DNA of 64,000 nt, taken from contig CANJKZ010000929.1 in NCBI GenBank assembly GCA_947471745.1, positions 1,041,001 to 1,105,000 on the forward strand, given 5' to 3'. Position numbers and translations under genes: made by a program. Under the pieces are notes generated by a model. That model did no database searches, was not told the DNA's origin, and saw only the letters and a list, made by a program, of their open reading frames with translations. This DNA is from Closterium sp. Naga37s-1 (taxonomy: Eukaryota; Streptophyta; Zygnematophyceae; Desmidiales; Closteriaceae). Below are positions 55,879 through 64,000 of this stretch, one piece after another (within the stretch, counting starts at the first letter, position 1; each line of letters opens with the position of its first letter).

Positions 55879-56293
55879 ATTCCGCTCTCTCCGCCGATCG
55901 ATAGGCCGACACCACTGCTAGCGCTACTAGTATCGCAGTCGATGGGTCCAGTCCAGGCGCTGCTTGGGCGAGGGGGGAAAACCTCTCAGGGGCAAAAAGG
56001 TACCGAAGGGAAGGGGGAAAGGGAGGAGGAGGGGGAAGGGAGGGGGGTAGGATGGCGGAAGTCCGTCGCATAGTAAAAGCCGTGCTCGCTGCTCATTACC
56101 ACATATCGCCTGTGTTGCTTGCGAATCACGAATCACCCCTCCTCCGAAAGAGATACCGCTCCTAAATTGTTACTAGCGCGGAAAGAGATACCGCTCCTCC
56201 TAAATTGCTTCCTAGATTGTTTCACGGGCGTCTCTAGTACGCGGCCCGTCTCTAGTGCGCCGTCTCAGCCCAAGCGTCACACCAACGCCACAC

Positions 56294-56376
56294 CAGCAGC
56301 AGCAGTGTCGTCAGTGTTAACAGTGTCGTCAGTGTTAGCAGTGTCATCAGTGTTAACAGCGTCATCAGCACACCAT
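56294..56376 (+). repeat. 18-bp tandem repeat in 5' UTR of gene B
   Basis: GTGTC[GA]TCAGTGTTA[AG]CA occurs three times plus a partial copy, ending about 50 bases before the ATG. A CAGCAT repeat follows. Confidence 0.75.
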
Positions 56377-56427
56377 CAGCCGTATCAACACCACCACCAG
56401 CACCAGACTCGCATCAGCATCAGCATC

Positions 56428-56766
56428 ATGGGCTCGCGTGGCCTCGTGCTCGCCGCACTGGCTGCTCTCATGCTCGCAGGTATGCTCCCATGCTCTCAGG
56501 TATGCTCTCACGCTCTCAGACTATTCTGTACTCTCCCCCACTGCAATTTCGGTCCTCTTTACCTTCCTCTCCTCCCCATTTCCCCCCTCACCCTCTCCCC
56601 CTCCCCGTCTCCCCCCTCCCCCCTGCGCGCCAGCCTGTGCGCCCATGGCGGAGGCCATCCGCGGCGCGCCACCGACTGGGCCCTGCCGGTGGGGGCAGAG
56701 CAAGGACGGAGCAGGCAACTGCGCTGGTGGGTCACCTATCCCTCCCTCTCGAACGGTCCGTCGTAT

Positions 56767-56803
<37 letters not shown>

Positions 56804-57138
56804 CCCCTCTTTCTCTCTGCATGCTTAGCAGCATTCTGACTTCTCGTGTGTCTGCGTTCAAAATTTCCCGCATGACTCCTCTTTGTGCTCCTGAGTGCCT
56901 GCTGGTCTGCCTTGTTCCCAAGTGTCTCTCTCATCCAGATCCTCTTTCTTCAATCCCTCCTGTCTGTGCCTCCCCTATGCCTGCACGTGCCCACGTGCCT
57001 GCCTGCATGCGTCCTTCACGTGGCCACGTGTGTCCTCCACGTGTCACCTGCCTGCTCCAGACACGTGTGTGCAGCGCAATTGCGGCAGCAACTCGAGGTG
57101 TATCAAGGACAATGCGGGCTCGGCCAATTGCGTCGCCC
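56428..57138 (+). CDS. EGF-like-repeat secreted protein, gene B, 5' exons
   Basis: Exon 1 (56428-56479) starts MGSRGLVLAALAALMLAG, a clear signal peptide, and ends in phase 1 at CAG|GTATGC. Exon 2 (56634-56726, CGCCAG acceptor) gives a short Cys-rich, Pro/Gly segment (ACAPMAEAIRG...CRWGQSKDGAGNCA). Exon 3 (57061-57138, CTCCAG acceptor, GTAAGT donor) gives TCVQRNCGSNSRCIKDNAGSANC, the first four cysteines of an EGF unit. All internal exons are phase 1/1, as in gene A, and the EGF start closely resembles that gene. The start was chosen for the signal peptide, although an upstream open frame without that feature exists. The second half of the EGF and later exons lie in or beyond the interrupted intron. 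Confidence 0.75.
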
Positions 57139-57335
57139 GTAAGTGCCGTCCTCATGGAAGTGCCGCACGCCTGTTAGTGCCGCCGCCAGAGAAGCCAGAT
57201 GACTTTGAATCCACTCCACGTGTGTTTTTTTTGTCACTTCCAGATACCATCTCTCATACCGTGTGTGCATTGCTCTGCGTCTACCCATCATCTGGGAATG
57301 CCACCCTGATTTGTGTGCATTGCGACCGCTCTGCA

Positions 57336-57389
57336 GACTCATGCGCGCCGACGGTGTGCGATAAGTGTGTGCATCGATTCCTCTGTATC
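57336..57389 (+). other. Possible degenerate exon of gene B
   Basis: CTCTGCAG then ACTCATGCGCGCC resembles the exon start at 63976 (ACTCGTGCGCGCT). It reads SCAPTVCDKCVHRFLC in phase 1. No donor before E6, so it may be a duplicated, non-functional exon start. Confidence 0.3.
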
Positions 57390-58256
57390 TGTTGAGTGAT
57401 GCTACCATTCGCATTCACGTCTGTCTGCCTCCCATCATATGTTCGTGCGTTGCATGCGTGTTGTGAGTGTGTGCAAGAATTTGTGTTTTGTGCGGTTTGG
57501 TTTTTCTGAGTGTGTGTGTGAATGTTATTTGGCTTGAGCAGATATCTGAAGTGACTCCTCTGCTCAAGAGCTTTCCGAAGAACCAAGTATCGCTTCAATC
57601 GGAGCACGAACAAGAAAGTTACGAACGTTGGAGTTCGTATGCTTTTGATATTTGGTTGTGGTGACTATGGGAAGTTGTGGGGTTGACTCAATATGGGGTA
57701 CAGACTTTTGGGGGTTGGGAAATTCGTCTTTTCTACTGTAGTTGCTGCCAAATGGTTGGGAGAAACCAAACCAGGTTGGCAAGTGTGGCCAAGTTGGGTT
57801 GAGGTGGATTGTGGAGGTTGGGATAGTGACAAAGGTCAAAGTTGGGTTGCCTATGGGGAAGGGAATTGTATGGCATGGGGTTTCCTTGGTTGGGGACTCT
57901 CTTGGGACCTTCCCTCTCGTCCTCCTCATCCCTTCCACCTGGTTTAGTGCTACTCCAACTTTCTTGTGTAAAGTTGTGAGATCATTGTGATTGAGTTACG
58001 TTTTCTATGGCAGCATACCCCCTAGTGCGCCGAAGTTCATAACTCGAGTTATACTCCATATTTTGATACTATTCAAATTGGGAAGGATAGCCACGGTCAA
58101 GGGCTACAACATACTCGAGTTTGAAAGAATTCTAACAGTGGACCTTTCGTCGACGACGTTTCTTGTGACGACGACTTTTCTGTCCAGAATTGTAGTTGAC
58201 GATTTTGAGATATTTCAGCCCCTAATCTTCATAGACTCCGTCCTTAATCTATATCA
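57390..58256 (+). repeat. E6 5' LTR (867 bp)
   Basis: Near-identical to the 3' LTR. Most differences fall in a short stretch around 57925-57980. It contains GTGGGGTTGACTCAATAT followed by GGGGTACAGACTTTT (57677-57709), shared with E1-type short LTRs. Confidence 0.97.
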
Positions 58257-58258
58257 AG

Positions 58259-58270
58259 TGGTATCAGAGC
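58259..58270 (+). promoter_or_regulatory. E6 primer-binding site
   Basis: TGGTATCAGAGC, two bases after the LTR, is exactly complementary to the 3' end of plant initiator tRNA-Met. Confidence 0.92.
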
Positions 58271-58492
58271 TGATTAAGGACCTTGTGGGGAGTCTACTGA
58301 AGTGTGAAGACCCTCCTAGACCCACCATGGCCTGTGGGCGTGCCTAAGTGGAGTTCTGGAGGTTGGATGTGACTTCCGCTAAGGGGAAACTCTGCCGAAA
58401 TTTCGTTGGCGCTGACACTTGTGAAGATTGTGTGGATCTACATTGTGACCAGCAAAAGGGGGAGCTGAAACCTCTGATTGGGAGCAGAGGAG

Positions 58493-61400
58493 ATGAATCA
58501 AGGGAGTGGAGATGCAGCTGAGAAGAGGAGTGAGCCGCCACCATCCAAGATTGAAGCTTTGGATGGCTCCAACTATGAGGAATGGAGCGGGCGGATGCGG
58601 AGCGCCTTCAAGCGCTACAAGCTGCTGAAAATTGCAATGGGAGAGGAGAAGATGCCGGGGGAAGGAGATGCCCGCGATCGGTGGATTGAGAAGAGCGCGG
58701 TGCTGTACGACCTCATCCTCCAATCGGTCAACAACGACATGTTCCAGCACATCAAGGATTTGGTGGAGTTGGATGATTCCGGACCGAAGGCATGGAAGCT
58801 GCTACGCGACGTGATTCAGCCCAACACGCTGCCGATGGTGATTGTGTTGGAGAAGGAGTTGGCTGCCCTCTCCATGAAACCGGGAGATGATGTGAAACGG
58901 GTCCTTGACAAGATCAAGGACACCTATGCGAGGATGGCAGCGGCGGGCAGCGAAGTGTCGCAGATGCAACAGTGCACCAAGATCATCTCGGTGCTCGACA
59001 ACTCGTGGGACAACCTCATCCCCACCCTCAACGTTCAGCAGGACAAATGGACGCCTGAGTGGCTACGGCAGCAGATTCTGCAGGAGGACTTCCGCAGACG
59101 CCACACGGGAGGTGGTGCTGCCAACAAAACTGCTGAGGGGTATGGAGCTGCAGGAGGCAGCAGAGGAAGAGGGGGAGGGAGAGGCCGAGGCCGTGGGAGA
59201 GGCTTTGGCAGAGGGAGAGGCCGAGGTGACTACAATGAGGGGCATGGGAGCTCTGGTGGCAGGGGGAGCACCCGAATGGAGGGTGCGTGCTGGTACTGCA
59301 AGAAGGCTGGACACCCGTGGTTCAAGTGTTTCAGCCGGCCTGAGGGATGGGCCCCTCCAGGCATGAAGCCGCCAAGTGGTGAACGTGCACGCGGTGGCGC
59401 TGTGCAAGGTTCAGGTGCACAAGGTGATGGTGCACAAGGTAAAGCCGACCCTGGGATGTTCCTCATGGTTGAGGATGTGCAAGGGAGTGGGGGTGATGTG
59501 GGTTCAGTTGGGAAGGTTGTGATGCACCCCCTCACTCACTGGGTGATCGATTCAGGTTGCACGAGTCATATGACCCCACGGGCAGATTTGCTTGATGAGG
59601 TAAAACCTCCTGGGAAGATCAAGTTTGTGGCTGCCGCTTCAGGTGCTTTGCTCCCTGTGATTGGTGTTGGGAATGCCAAGGTGATGGGAGCCAATGGAGA
59701 GCTTGTGGGGCTTGGGAATGTGCTGTTGGTTGAAGGTTTGTCCGCTAACCTTCTTTCTGTGCGCCGGCTGCAGAAGAGCAAGGCTGAAGTTACCTTCGGC
59801 CCAACCAGCTGCCGTGCAAAGCTTGGGAAGTTGCTGCTGTGGAACTTGGAGGAGAAGAGCAGCTGCATCAAGGACTTGTGGCAGCTGCCCATCATCCCTT
59901 GGAAGGGGAAACCACCAGCAACGGCAAAGGCAGCGGCAGCGGCTAAAGCAACTGCGGGAGGAGAGGAGACTGCACCAACTGCTGGGGCCCTGGATGCAGT
60001 CAAGAAGGTGCAGCAGCCACAACAGCCACATGGTGAGGTGCTTGCTGGTGTGGATGCGACAGCTGCATGGGCAAAGGCTTCATCTGGGAGTGGTGAGGCT
60101 GATTGGGAGACGTGGCATGAGAGGCTGTGCCATGTGAACATTCCTATGCTGCAGAAGTTGGTAAAGGATGGGTGCTTGAAGGGGCTGGAGGTGAAGGGGG
60201 GAGCAAAGGAGATTGGGAGCTGCCCTACCTGCCTTGAGACCAAATTCACGAAGTTTCCCTTCAGCAGCAGCACAGGACCAGCCAAGGCACCACTTGCACT
60301 AGTGCACATGGATGTGGTGGGCCCCACGAGGGCCCTTTCTCTCTCGGGCAGCCGCTACTTCTTGACGATTGTGGACGACCACACGCGTGCGGTGTGGGTG
60401 TACCCTCTCAAGACTAAGGGGGAGGTGGCAGCGGCTGTTCTTAAGGAGTGGATGCCGAGAGCACAAAGGGAAAGCGGACACAAGGTGAAGGTGATCCGCA
60501 CTGACAACGGAGGAGAGTTCATCGGCGCTGATTTTGAGAAGGAGCTGAAGCGGAAGGGGATCCAGCATCAGCTCACAGTGCCTTACAACCCTCAGCAGAA
60601 TGGCGTGGCTGAGCGGTTCAACCGGACCCTGCAGGAAGGTGCTCGCACTCTCCTTGGGCGTGCAGGGCTGCCGGATCCGTTTTGGGTGACAGCACTGCGG
60701 CAGGTCGTTGTTGTGAAGAACAGGGTGCTGGCAACTGTGGGGGACAAGCAGTGGGTCCCCTACACCAAGTGGTATGGGATTGCACCAGCTGTGAACATGC
60801 TGAGAGCCTTTGGGTGCATGGTGGTGTTTCATGTGCCTAAGGAGAAGAGGGGAAAACTGGAAGCTTCTGGGAGATGGGGTGTGCACTTGGGGCTTGCTAA
60901 GGATCACAAGGGCTGGCTGATTTGGGACTTGACCAGCCAGCAGCTGACCGTGTCAAGGGATGTGAAGTTCCTTGAGTCCTTGTACTACAAGGAGTGGAAG
61001 CAGCAGCAGCAGCAGAAGCTTCCAACGACACCGCTAATTGTCGAGGCCGATGAGGTGCAGCGGCCTTCAAGGCAAGTGGAGGTTTCTGTCTCTGAGAATG
61101 AGATCTCTGGGGTGACAGAGGATGGGGGAGAACCTGAGGTGGAGGAGCAGCAGCAGCAGCAACAGCAGCAGCAGCCGCAGCAGCAGGAGGAGCAAGGTGC
61201 TCCACAAGGTGCCGGACGTACGGCTGACCGTCCTAGGAGGGATGTGCGCCCTCCTAACAGGCTGACCTATGCAAGCCGTGGCAAGCCAAAGGTGGTAAGG
61301 GCTGGGAGTGTGGCTGAGCAGTGTGATGAGGATGAGATAGCACACTGCTACTGGGCAGCCGTCCCTGAGCCCAAGACGCTAGCTGAGGCATTGAGCGGGC

Positions 61401-62950
61401 CCGATGCTGAAAAGTGGAAGCAGAGTGTGAAGGAGGAGTATGATTCTCTGCTAGAGAATGAGACGTGGGAGCTGTGTGAGCTGCCACCTGGGAAGAAGAC
61501 CATTTCTTCCAAGCTGATTTTCAGGCACAAGTACGGACCTGATGGGGCGCTGACCCGCTACAAGTCAAGGCTTGTGGCTAAGGGGTTTCAGCAGACAAAG
61601 GGAAAGGACTTCAACGAGCTCTATGCTCCTGTGGGGAAAGGCACAACACTTCGGGTGTCATTGGCAATGGCAGCAAACCGTGGATGGCGGGTGAAGCAGA
61701 TGGACATCACCACCGCCTTCCTCAATGGGATCATTCTGGAGGAGCTGTACATGTTACAGCCTGAGGGTTTGGATGATGGGAGCGGCAGGGTGTGCAGGCT
61801 GAAGAAGGCCATCTATGGCCTGAAGCAGGCTCCTCGTGCATGGTATCACAAGTTAGAGGAGACTCTGCTGGCTGGGGGTTTCAAGAAGAGTGAGTGTGAT
61901 CACAGCTTGTTCCTGCTGCAGGAGAAGGAGCAGTTTCTCATGCTCCTGGTGTATGTGGACGACATCCTGCTCTTCTCTGAGTCGTCTGCAATGATTGAGC
62001 ATGTGGAGGAGATGCTGGAGATGCAGTTTAAGTGCTCCAAGATGGGAGATGTGAAGTACTATTTAGGGATGCATGTGGAGAGGGACCTTGACAAGGGAGT
62101 GTTGAGGTTGCACCAGAGAAAGTATTGTGAGGGGCTGGCTGAGAAGTATGGGCTGCAAGATGGAGGAAAGCCAGCCACCCCACTGCCTTCGGGGTTCACT
62201 GTGGAGCCCTGTGCTGAAGAGGAGGTGGTGGGTGAGAGTGACAGGAAGCTGTTTCATTCCATGGTGGGGGCACTCAATTATGCGGCTAACCACACGCGGC
62301 CTGACATTGCCTTTGCTACATCCAGGCTTGCAAGTGTGGTTTCACGCCCCAGTCATGAGCAGCTGGAAGCGGCCAAGAGGTTGGTCCGCTATGTGAGCGC
62401 TACGGCATTAGTGGGCTTGGAGTACAGTGCTGTGCGACAAAGGCTGCAGAGGGGTGCAGCTGATTTGGGCAAGGGGGAGATGCTCCTGACCTGCTACACC
62501 GACGCTAGCTTCAACTCTGTGAAGGCGGATGGCACCAGCATTGGAGGCTATGTGTGCCTGTTTGGAGGTGGTGCTGTGAGCTGGCGCAGCAAGAAGCAGA
62601 ACGAGGTGGGGCAGTCCTCGTGTGAGACAGAGTACATGGCTCTGCATCATGGGGCAAAGGAGGTGGTGTGGCTGAGGCGTTTGTTGGAGGAGATCGGAGT
62701 GTGCCAAAAGGATCCAACTGTGATTTTCTGTGACAACGAGTCGGCTGTGAAGCTTGCTAAGAATGCTTGCCTTCATGGGCTGACGAAGCACATCAGGCCT
62801 AAGTGGCATTGGGTGAGGAGGCTCCTGGACAAGGAGGTGCGGCTGGAGATTGTGAAGACCCATCAGCAGGCGGCTGACATTCTCACCAAGCGTCTGGCTG
62901 AATCTGAGCATTGGAAGGGCATGAAGCTTGCTGGGATGAGTGTGCATTGA
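58493..62950 (+). CDS. E6 Gag-Pol polyprotein (intact)
   Basis: First ATG at 58493 gives 1485 residues (the frame is open a little upstream). Gag about 1-225 (PSKIEALDGSNYEEWSGRM start, UBN2-like); Arg/Gly-rich stretch about 220-255; CCHC knuckle CWYCKKAGHPWFKC at about 265; protease WVIDSGCTSHM at about 350; GAG-pre-integrase with WHERLCHVN and CPTC about 545-585; integrase HMDVVGP, RTDNGGEF and NGVAERFNR; Glu/Gln-rich linker about 840-920; RT with TAFLNGIILEELY and LLVYVDDILLFS; RNase H with TDASFNS, SSCETEYMA, CDNESAVKLA and ADILTKRL. All catalytic residues are present and no stop or frameshift occurs, so it is potentially active. Confidence 0.97.
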   Translation: MNQGSGDAAEKRSEPPPSKIEALDGSNYEEWSGRMRSAFKRYKLLKIAMGEEKMPGEGDARDRWIEKSAVLYDLILQSVNNDMFQHIKDLVELDDSGPKAWKLLRDVIQPNTLPMVIVLEKELAALSMKPGDDVKRVLDKIKDTYARMAAAGSEVSQMQQCTKIISVLDNSWDNLIPTLNVQQDKWTPEWLRQQILQEDFRRRHTGGGAANKTAEGYGAAGGSRGRGGGRGRGRGRGFGRGRGRGDYNEGHGSSGGRGSTRMEGACWYCKKAGHPWFKCFSRPEGWAPPGMKPPSGERARGGAVQGSGAQGDGAQGKADPGMFLMVEDVQGSGGDVGSVGKVVMHPLTHWVIDSGCTSHMTPRADLLDEVKPPGKIKFVAAASGALLPVIGVGNAKVMGANGELVGLGNVLLVEGLSANLLSVRRLQKSKAEVTFGPTSCRAKLGKLLLWNLEEKSSCIKDLWQLPIIPWKGKPPATAKAAAAAKATAGGEETAPTAGALDAVKKVQQPQQPHGEVLAGVDATAAWAKASSGSGEADWETWHERLCHVNIPMLQKLVKDGCLKGLEVKGGAKEIGSCPTCLETKFTKFPFSSSTGPAKAPLALVHMDVVGPTRALSLSGSRYFLTIVDDHTRAVWVYPLKTKGEVAAAVLKEWMPRAQRESGHKVKVIRTDNGGEFIGADFEKELKRKGIQHQLTVPYNPQQNGVAERFNRTLQEGARTLLGRAGLPDPFWVTALRQVVVVKNRVLATVGDKQWVPYTKWYGIAPAVNMLRAFGCMVVFHVPKEKRGKLEASGRWGVHLGLAKDHKGWLIWDLTSQQLTVSRDVKFLESLYYKEWKQQQQQKLPTTPLIVEADEVQRPSRQVEVSVSENEISGVTEDGGEPEVEEQQQQQQQQQPQQQEEQGAPQGAGRTADRPRRDVRPPNRLTYASRGKPKVVRAGSVAEQCDEDEIAHCYWAAVPEPKTLAEALSGPDAEKWKQSVKEEYDSLLENETWELCELPPGKKTISSKLIFRHKYGPDGALTRYKSRLVAKGFQQTKGKDFNELYAPVGKGTTLRVSLAMAANRGWRVKQMDITTAFLNGIILEELYMLQPEGLDDGSGRVCRLKKAIYGLKQAPRAWYHKLEETLLAGGFKKSECDHSLFLLQEKEQFLMLLVYVDDILLFSESSAMIEHVEEMLEMQFKCSKMGDVKYYLGMHVERDLDKGVLRLHQRKYCEGLAEKYGLQDGGKPATPLPSGFTVEPCAEEEVVGESDRKLFHSMVGALNYAANHTRPDIAFATSRLASVVSRPSHEQLEAAKRLVRYVSATALVGLEYSAVRQRLQRGAADLGKGEMLLTCYTDASFNSVKADGTSIGGYVCLFGGGAVSWRSKKQNEVGQSSCETEYMALHHGAKEVVWLRRLLEEIGVCQKDPTVIFCDNESAVKLAKNACLHGLTKHIRPKWHWVRRLLDKEVRLEIVKTHQQAADILTKRLAESEHWKGMKLAGMSVH

Positions 62951-62990
62951 GGATGCATGCTTGAGCTATGGCATGTGGGATGATGGTTGG

Positions 62991-63007
62991 CAGCCAGAGG
63001 GGGAGTT
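62991..63007 (+). promoter_or_regulatory. E6 polypurine tract
   Basis: CCAGAGGGGGAGTT directly before the 3' LTR, the expected plus-strand primer site. Confidence 0.8.
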
Positions 63008-63876
63008 TGTTGAGTGATGCTACCATTCGCATTCACGTCTGTCTGCCTCCCATCATATGTTCGTGCGTTGCATGCGTGTTGTGAGTGTGTGCAAGAATTT
63101 GTGTTTTGTGCGGTTTGGTTTTTCTGAGTGTGTGTGTGAATGTTATTTGGCTTGAGCAGATATCTGAAGTGACTCCTCTGCTCAAGAGCTTTCCGAAGAA
63201 CCAAGTATCGCTTCAATCGGAGCACGAACAAGAAAGTTACGAACGTTGGAGTTCGTATGCTTTTGATATTTGGTTGTGGTGACTATGGGAAGTTGTGGGG
63301 TTGACTCAATATGGGGTACAGACTTTTGGGGGTTGGGAAATTCGTCTTTTCTACTGTAGTTGCTGCCAAATGGTTGGGAGAAACCAAACCAGGTTGGCAA
63401 GTGTGGCCAAGTTGGGTTGAGGTGGATTGTGGAGGTTGGGATAGTGACAAAGGTCAAAGTTGGGTTGCCTATGGGGAAGGGAATTGTATGGCATGGGGTT
63501 TCCTTGGTTGGGGACTCTCTTGGGACCTTCCCTCTCGTCCTCCTCATCCCCTCCTACCTGGTTCTATTGCTACTCTAACTTTCTTGTGTGAACTTGTGAG
63601 ATCATTGTGATTGAGTTACGTTTTCTATGGCAGCATACCCCCTAGTGCGCCGAAGTTCATAACTCGAGTTGTACTCCATATTCTGATACTATTCAAATTG
63701 GGAAGGATAGCCACGGTCAAGGGCTACAACATACTCGAGTTTGAAAGAATTCTAACAGTGGACCTTTCGTCGACGACGTTTCTTGTGACGACGACTTTTC
63801 TGTCCAGAATTGTAGTTGACGATTTTGAGATATTTCAGCCCCTAATCTTCATAGACTCCGTCCTTAATCTATAACA
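63008..63876 (+). repeat. E6 3' LTR (869 bp)
   Basis: Begins TGTTGAGTGATGC, ends CTATAACA, followed by GTATC. Confidence 0.97.
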
Positions 63877-63883
63877 GTATCTA

Positions 63884-63966
63884 CCCACCATCCGTGATCC
63901 CCACCATCCGTGATCCCCACCATCCGTGATCCCCACCATCCGTGATCCCCACCATCCGTGATCCCA
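63884..63966. repeat. 16-bp tandem repeat in gene B intron
   Basis: CCACCATCCGTGATCC in five copies, the last slightly altered, directly beside the E6 insertion site. Confidence 0.92.
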
Positions 63967-63975
63967 ATCCGCCAG

Positions 63976-64000
63976 ACTCGTGCGCGCTGCTGGACTGCGA
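63976..64000 (+). CDS. Gene B, start of a further EGF-like exon (cut by window end)
   Basis: CGCCAG acceptor, then AC-TCG-TGC-GCG-CTG-CTG-GAC-TGC (S C A L L D C) in phase 1, the same pattern as the EGF exon starts at 56 and 401. Incomplete at the window edge. Confidence 0.6.

Larger units (their letters stand above)
57390..63876 (+). mobile_element. E6, full-length Ty1/copia element, TSD GTATC
   Basis: LTRs 57390-58256 and 63008-63876 (867 and 869 bp) have TGTTGAG...CA ends and are flanked by perfect GTATC (57385-57389, 63877-63881). PBS at 58259, one uninterrupted Gag-Pol, and a polypurine tract before the 3' LTR. It lies in a gene B intron in the same orientation as the gene. E6 belongs to a different copia lineage from E1-E5: long LTRs, canonical CCHC knuckle, no GC-rich leader. 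It is the only element here that looks autonomous. Confidence 0.98.

Noticed and set aside
57361..57664. Short frames repeated at 63085-63282
   Set aside because: They lie in the two E6 LTR copies, so the repetition reflects the LTR and not a gene.
1..64000. tRNA, rRNA, snRNA genes or telomeric arrays
   Set aside because: None recognised. The tRNA-like strings are PBS sequences, and the TTTAGGG strings are isolated, not arrays.

Overview
This window looks like nuclear DNA of a green-lineage eukaryote, most likely a streptophyte alga. The signs are GT-AG introns of a few hundred bases, a GC-rich base composition, Ty1/copia and chromodomain Ty3/gypsy elements, and a copia primer-binding site matching the 3' end of plant initiator tRNA-Met. 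From memory the dominant copia gag resembles elements I associate with Zygnematophyceae such as Closterium. That attribution is inference only. No tRNA, rRNA, CRISPR or bacterial-type gene was seen.

Host sequence lies at the two ends. Positions 1-1900 carry the 3' exons of an EGF-like-repeat gene on the + strand (gene A), all phase-1/phase-1 exons, with a 2-nt deletion that breaks the frame. Positions 56428-57138 carry the 5' exons (signal peptide, then a Cys-rich module and half an EGF) of a second EGF-like gene in the same orientation (gene B). Its next recognisable exon starts at 63976 and runs off the window. The two look like tandem paralogues pushed apart by transposons.

Between and inside them is a nest of LTR retrotransposons that can be delimited from LTRs and 5-bp target-site duplications (TSDs). 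E1: 2480-9011 (TSD GACCC). E2: 9626-19952 (CAAAG), carrying a minus-strand chromovirus G1 at 12691-17395 that has lost its 5' LTR. Mini-element: 20036-22059, minus strand (CGGAG), inserted in a second decayed chromovirus G2. A remnant of another copia with a field of TCGAC-rich LTR debris fills 23780-28460. A ~930-bp foldback element (two ~450-bp arms) is split by E3 at 28970-36107 (AGCTG) and E4 at 36733-51781 (GATTG). E5 at 37818-45216 (TCTGC/TCCGC) sits inside the leader of E4. A smaller inverted-repeat element follows at 51831-52627. E6 at 57390-63876 (GTATC) sits in an intron of gene B and has an uninterrupted 1485-aa polyprotein.

E1-E5 and the mini-element are one copia clade with unusually short LTRs (100-129 bp), a long GC-rich tandem-repeat leader, a Gly-rich Gag, an expanded Cys-His motif (C-x13-C-x3/4-H-x4-C) in place of the usual zinc knuckle, a conserved hairpin in most LTRs and another hairpin that contains the polypurine tract. 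Most copies with identical or nearly identical LTRs are nevertheless coding-defective. The extreme case is the 2-kb mini-element, which keeps only LTRs, PBS, linker plus RT, and the 3' signal. This suggests mobilisation in trans within this family.
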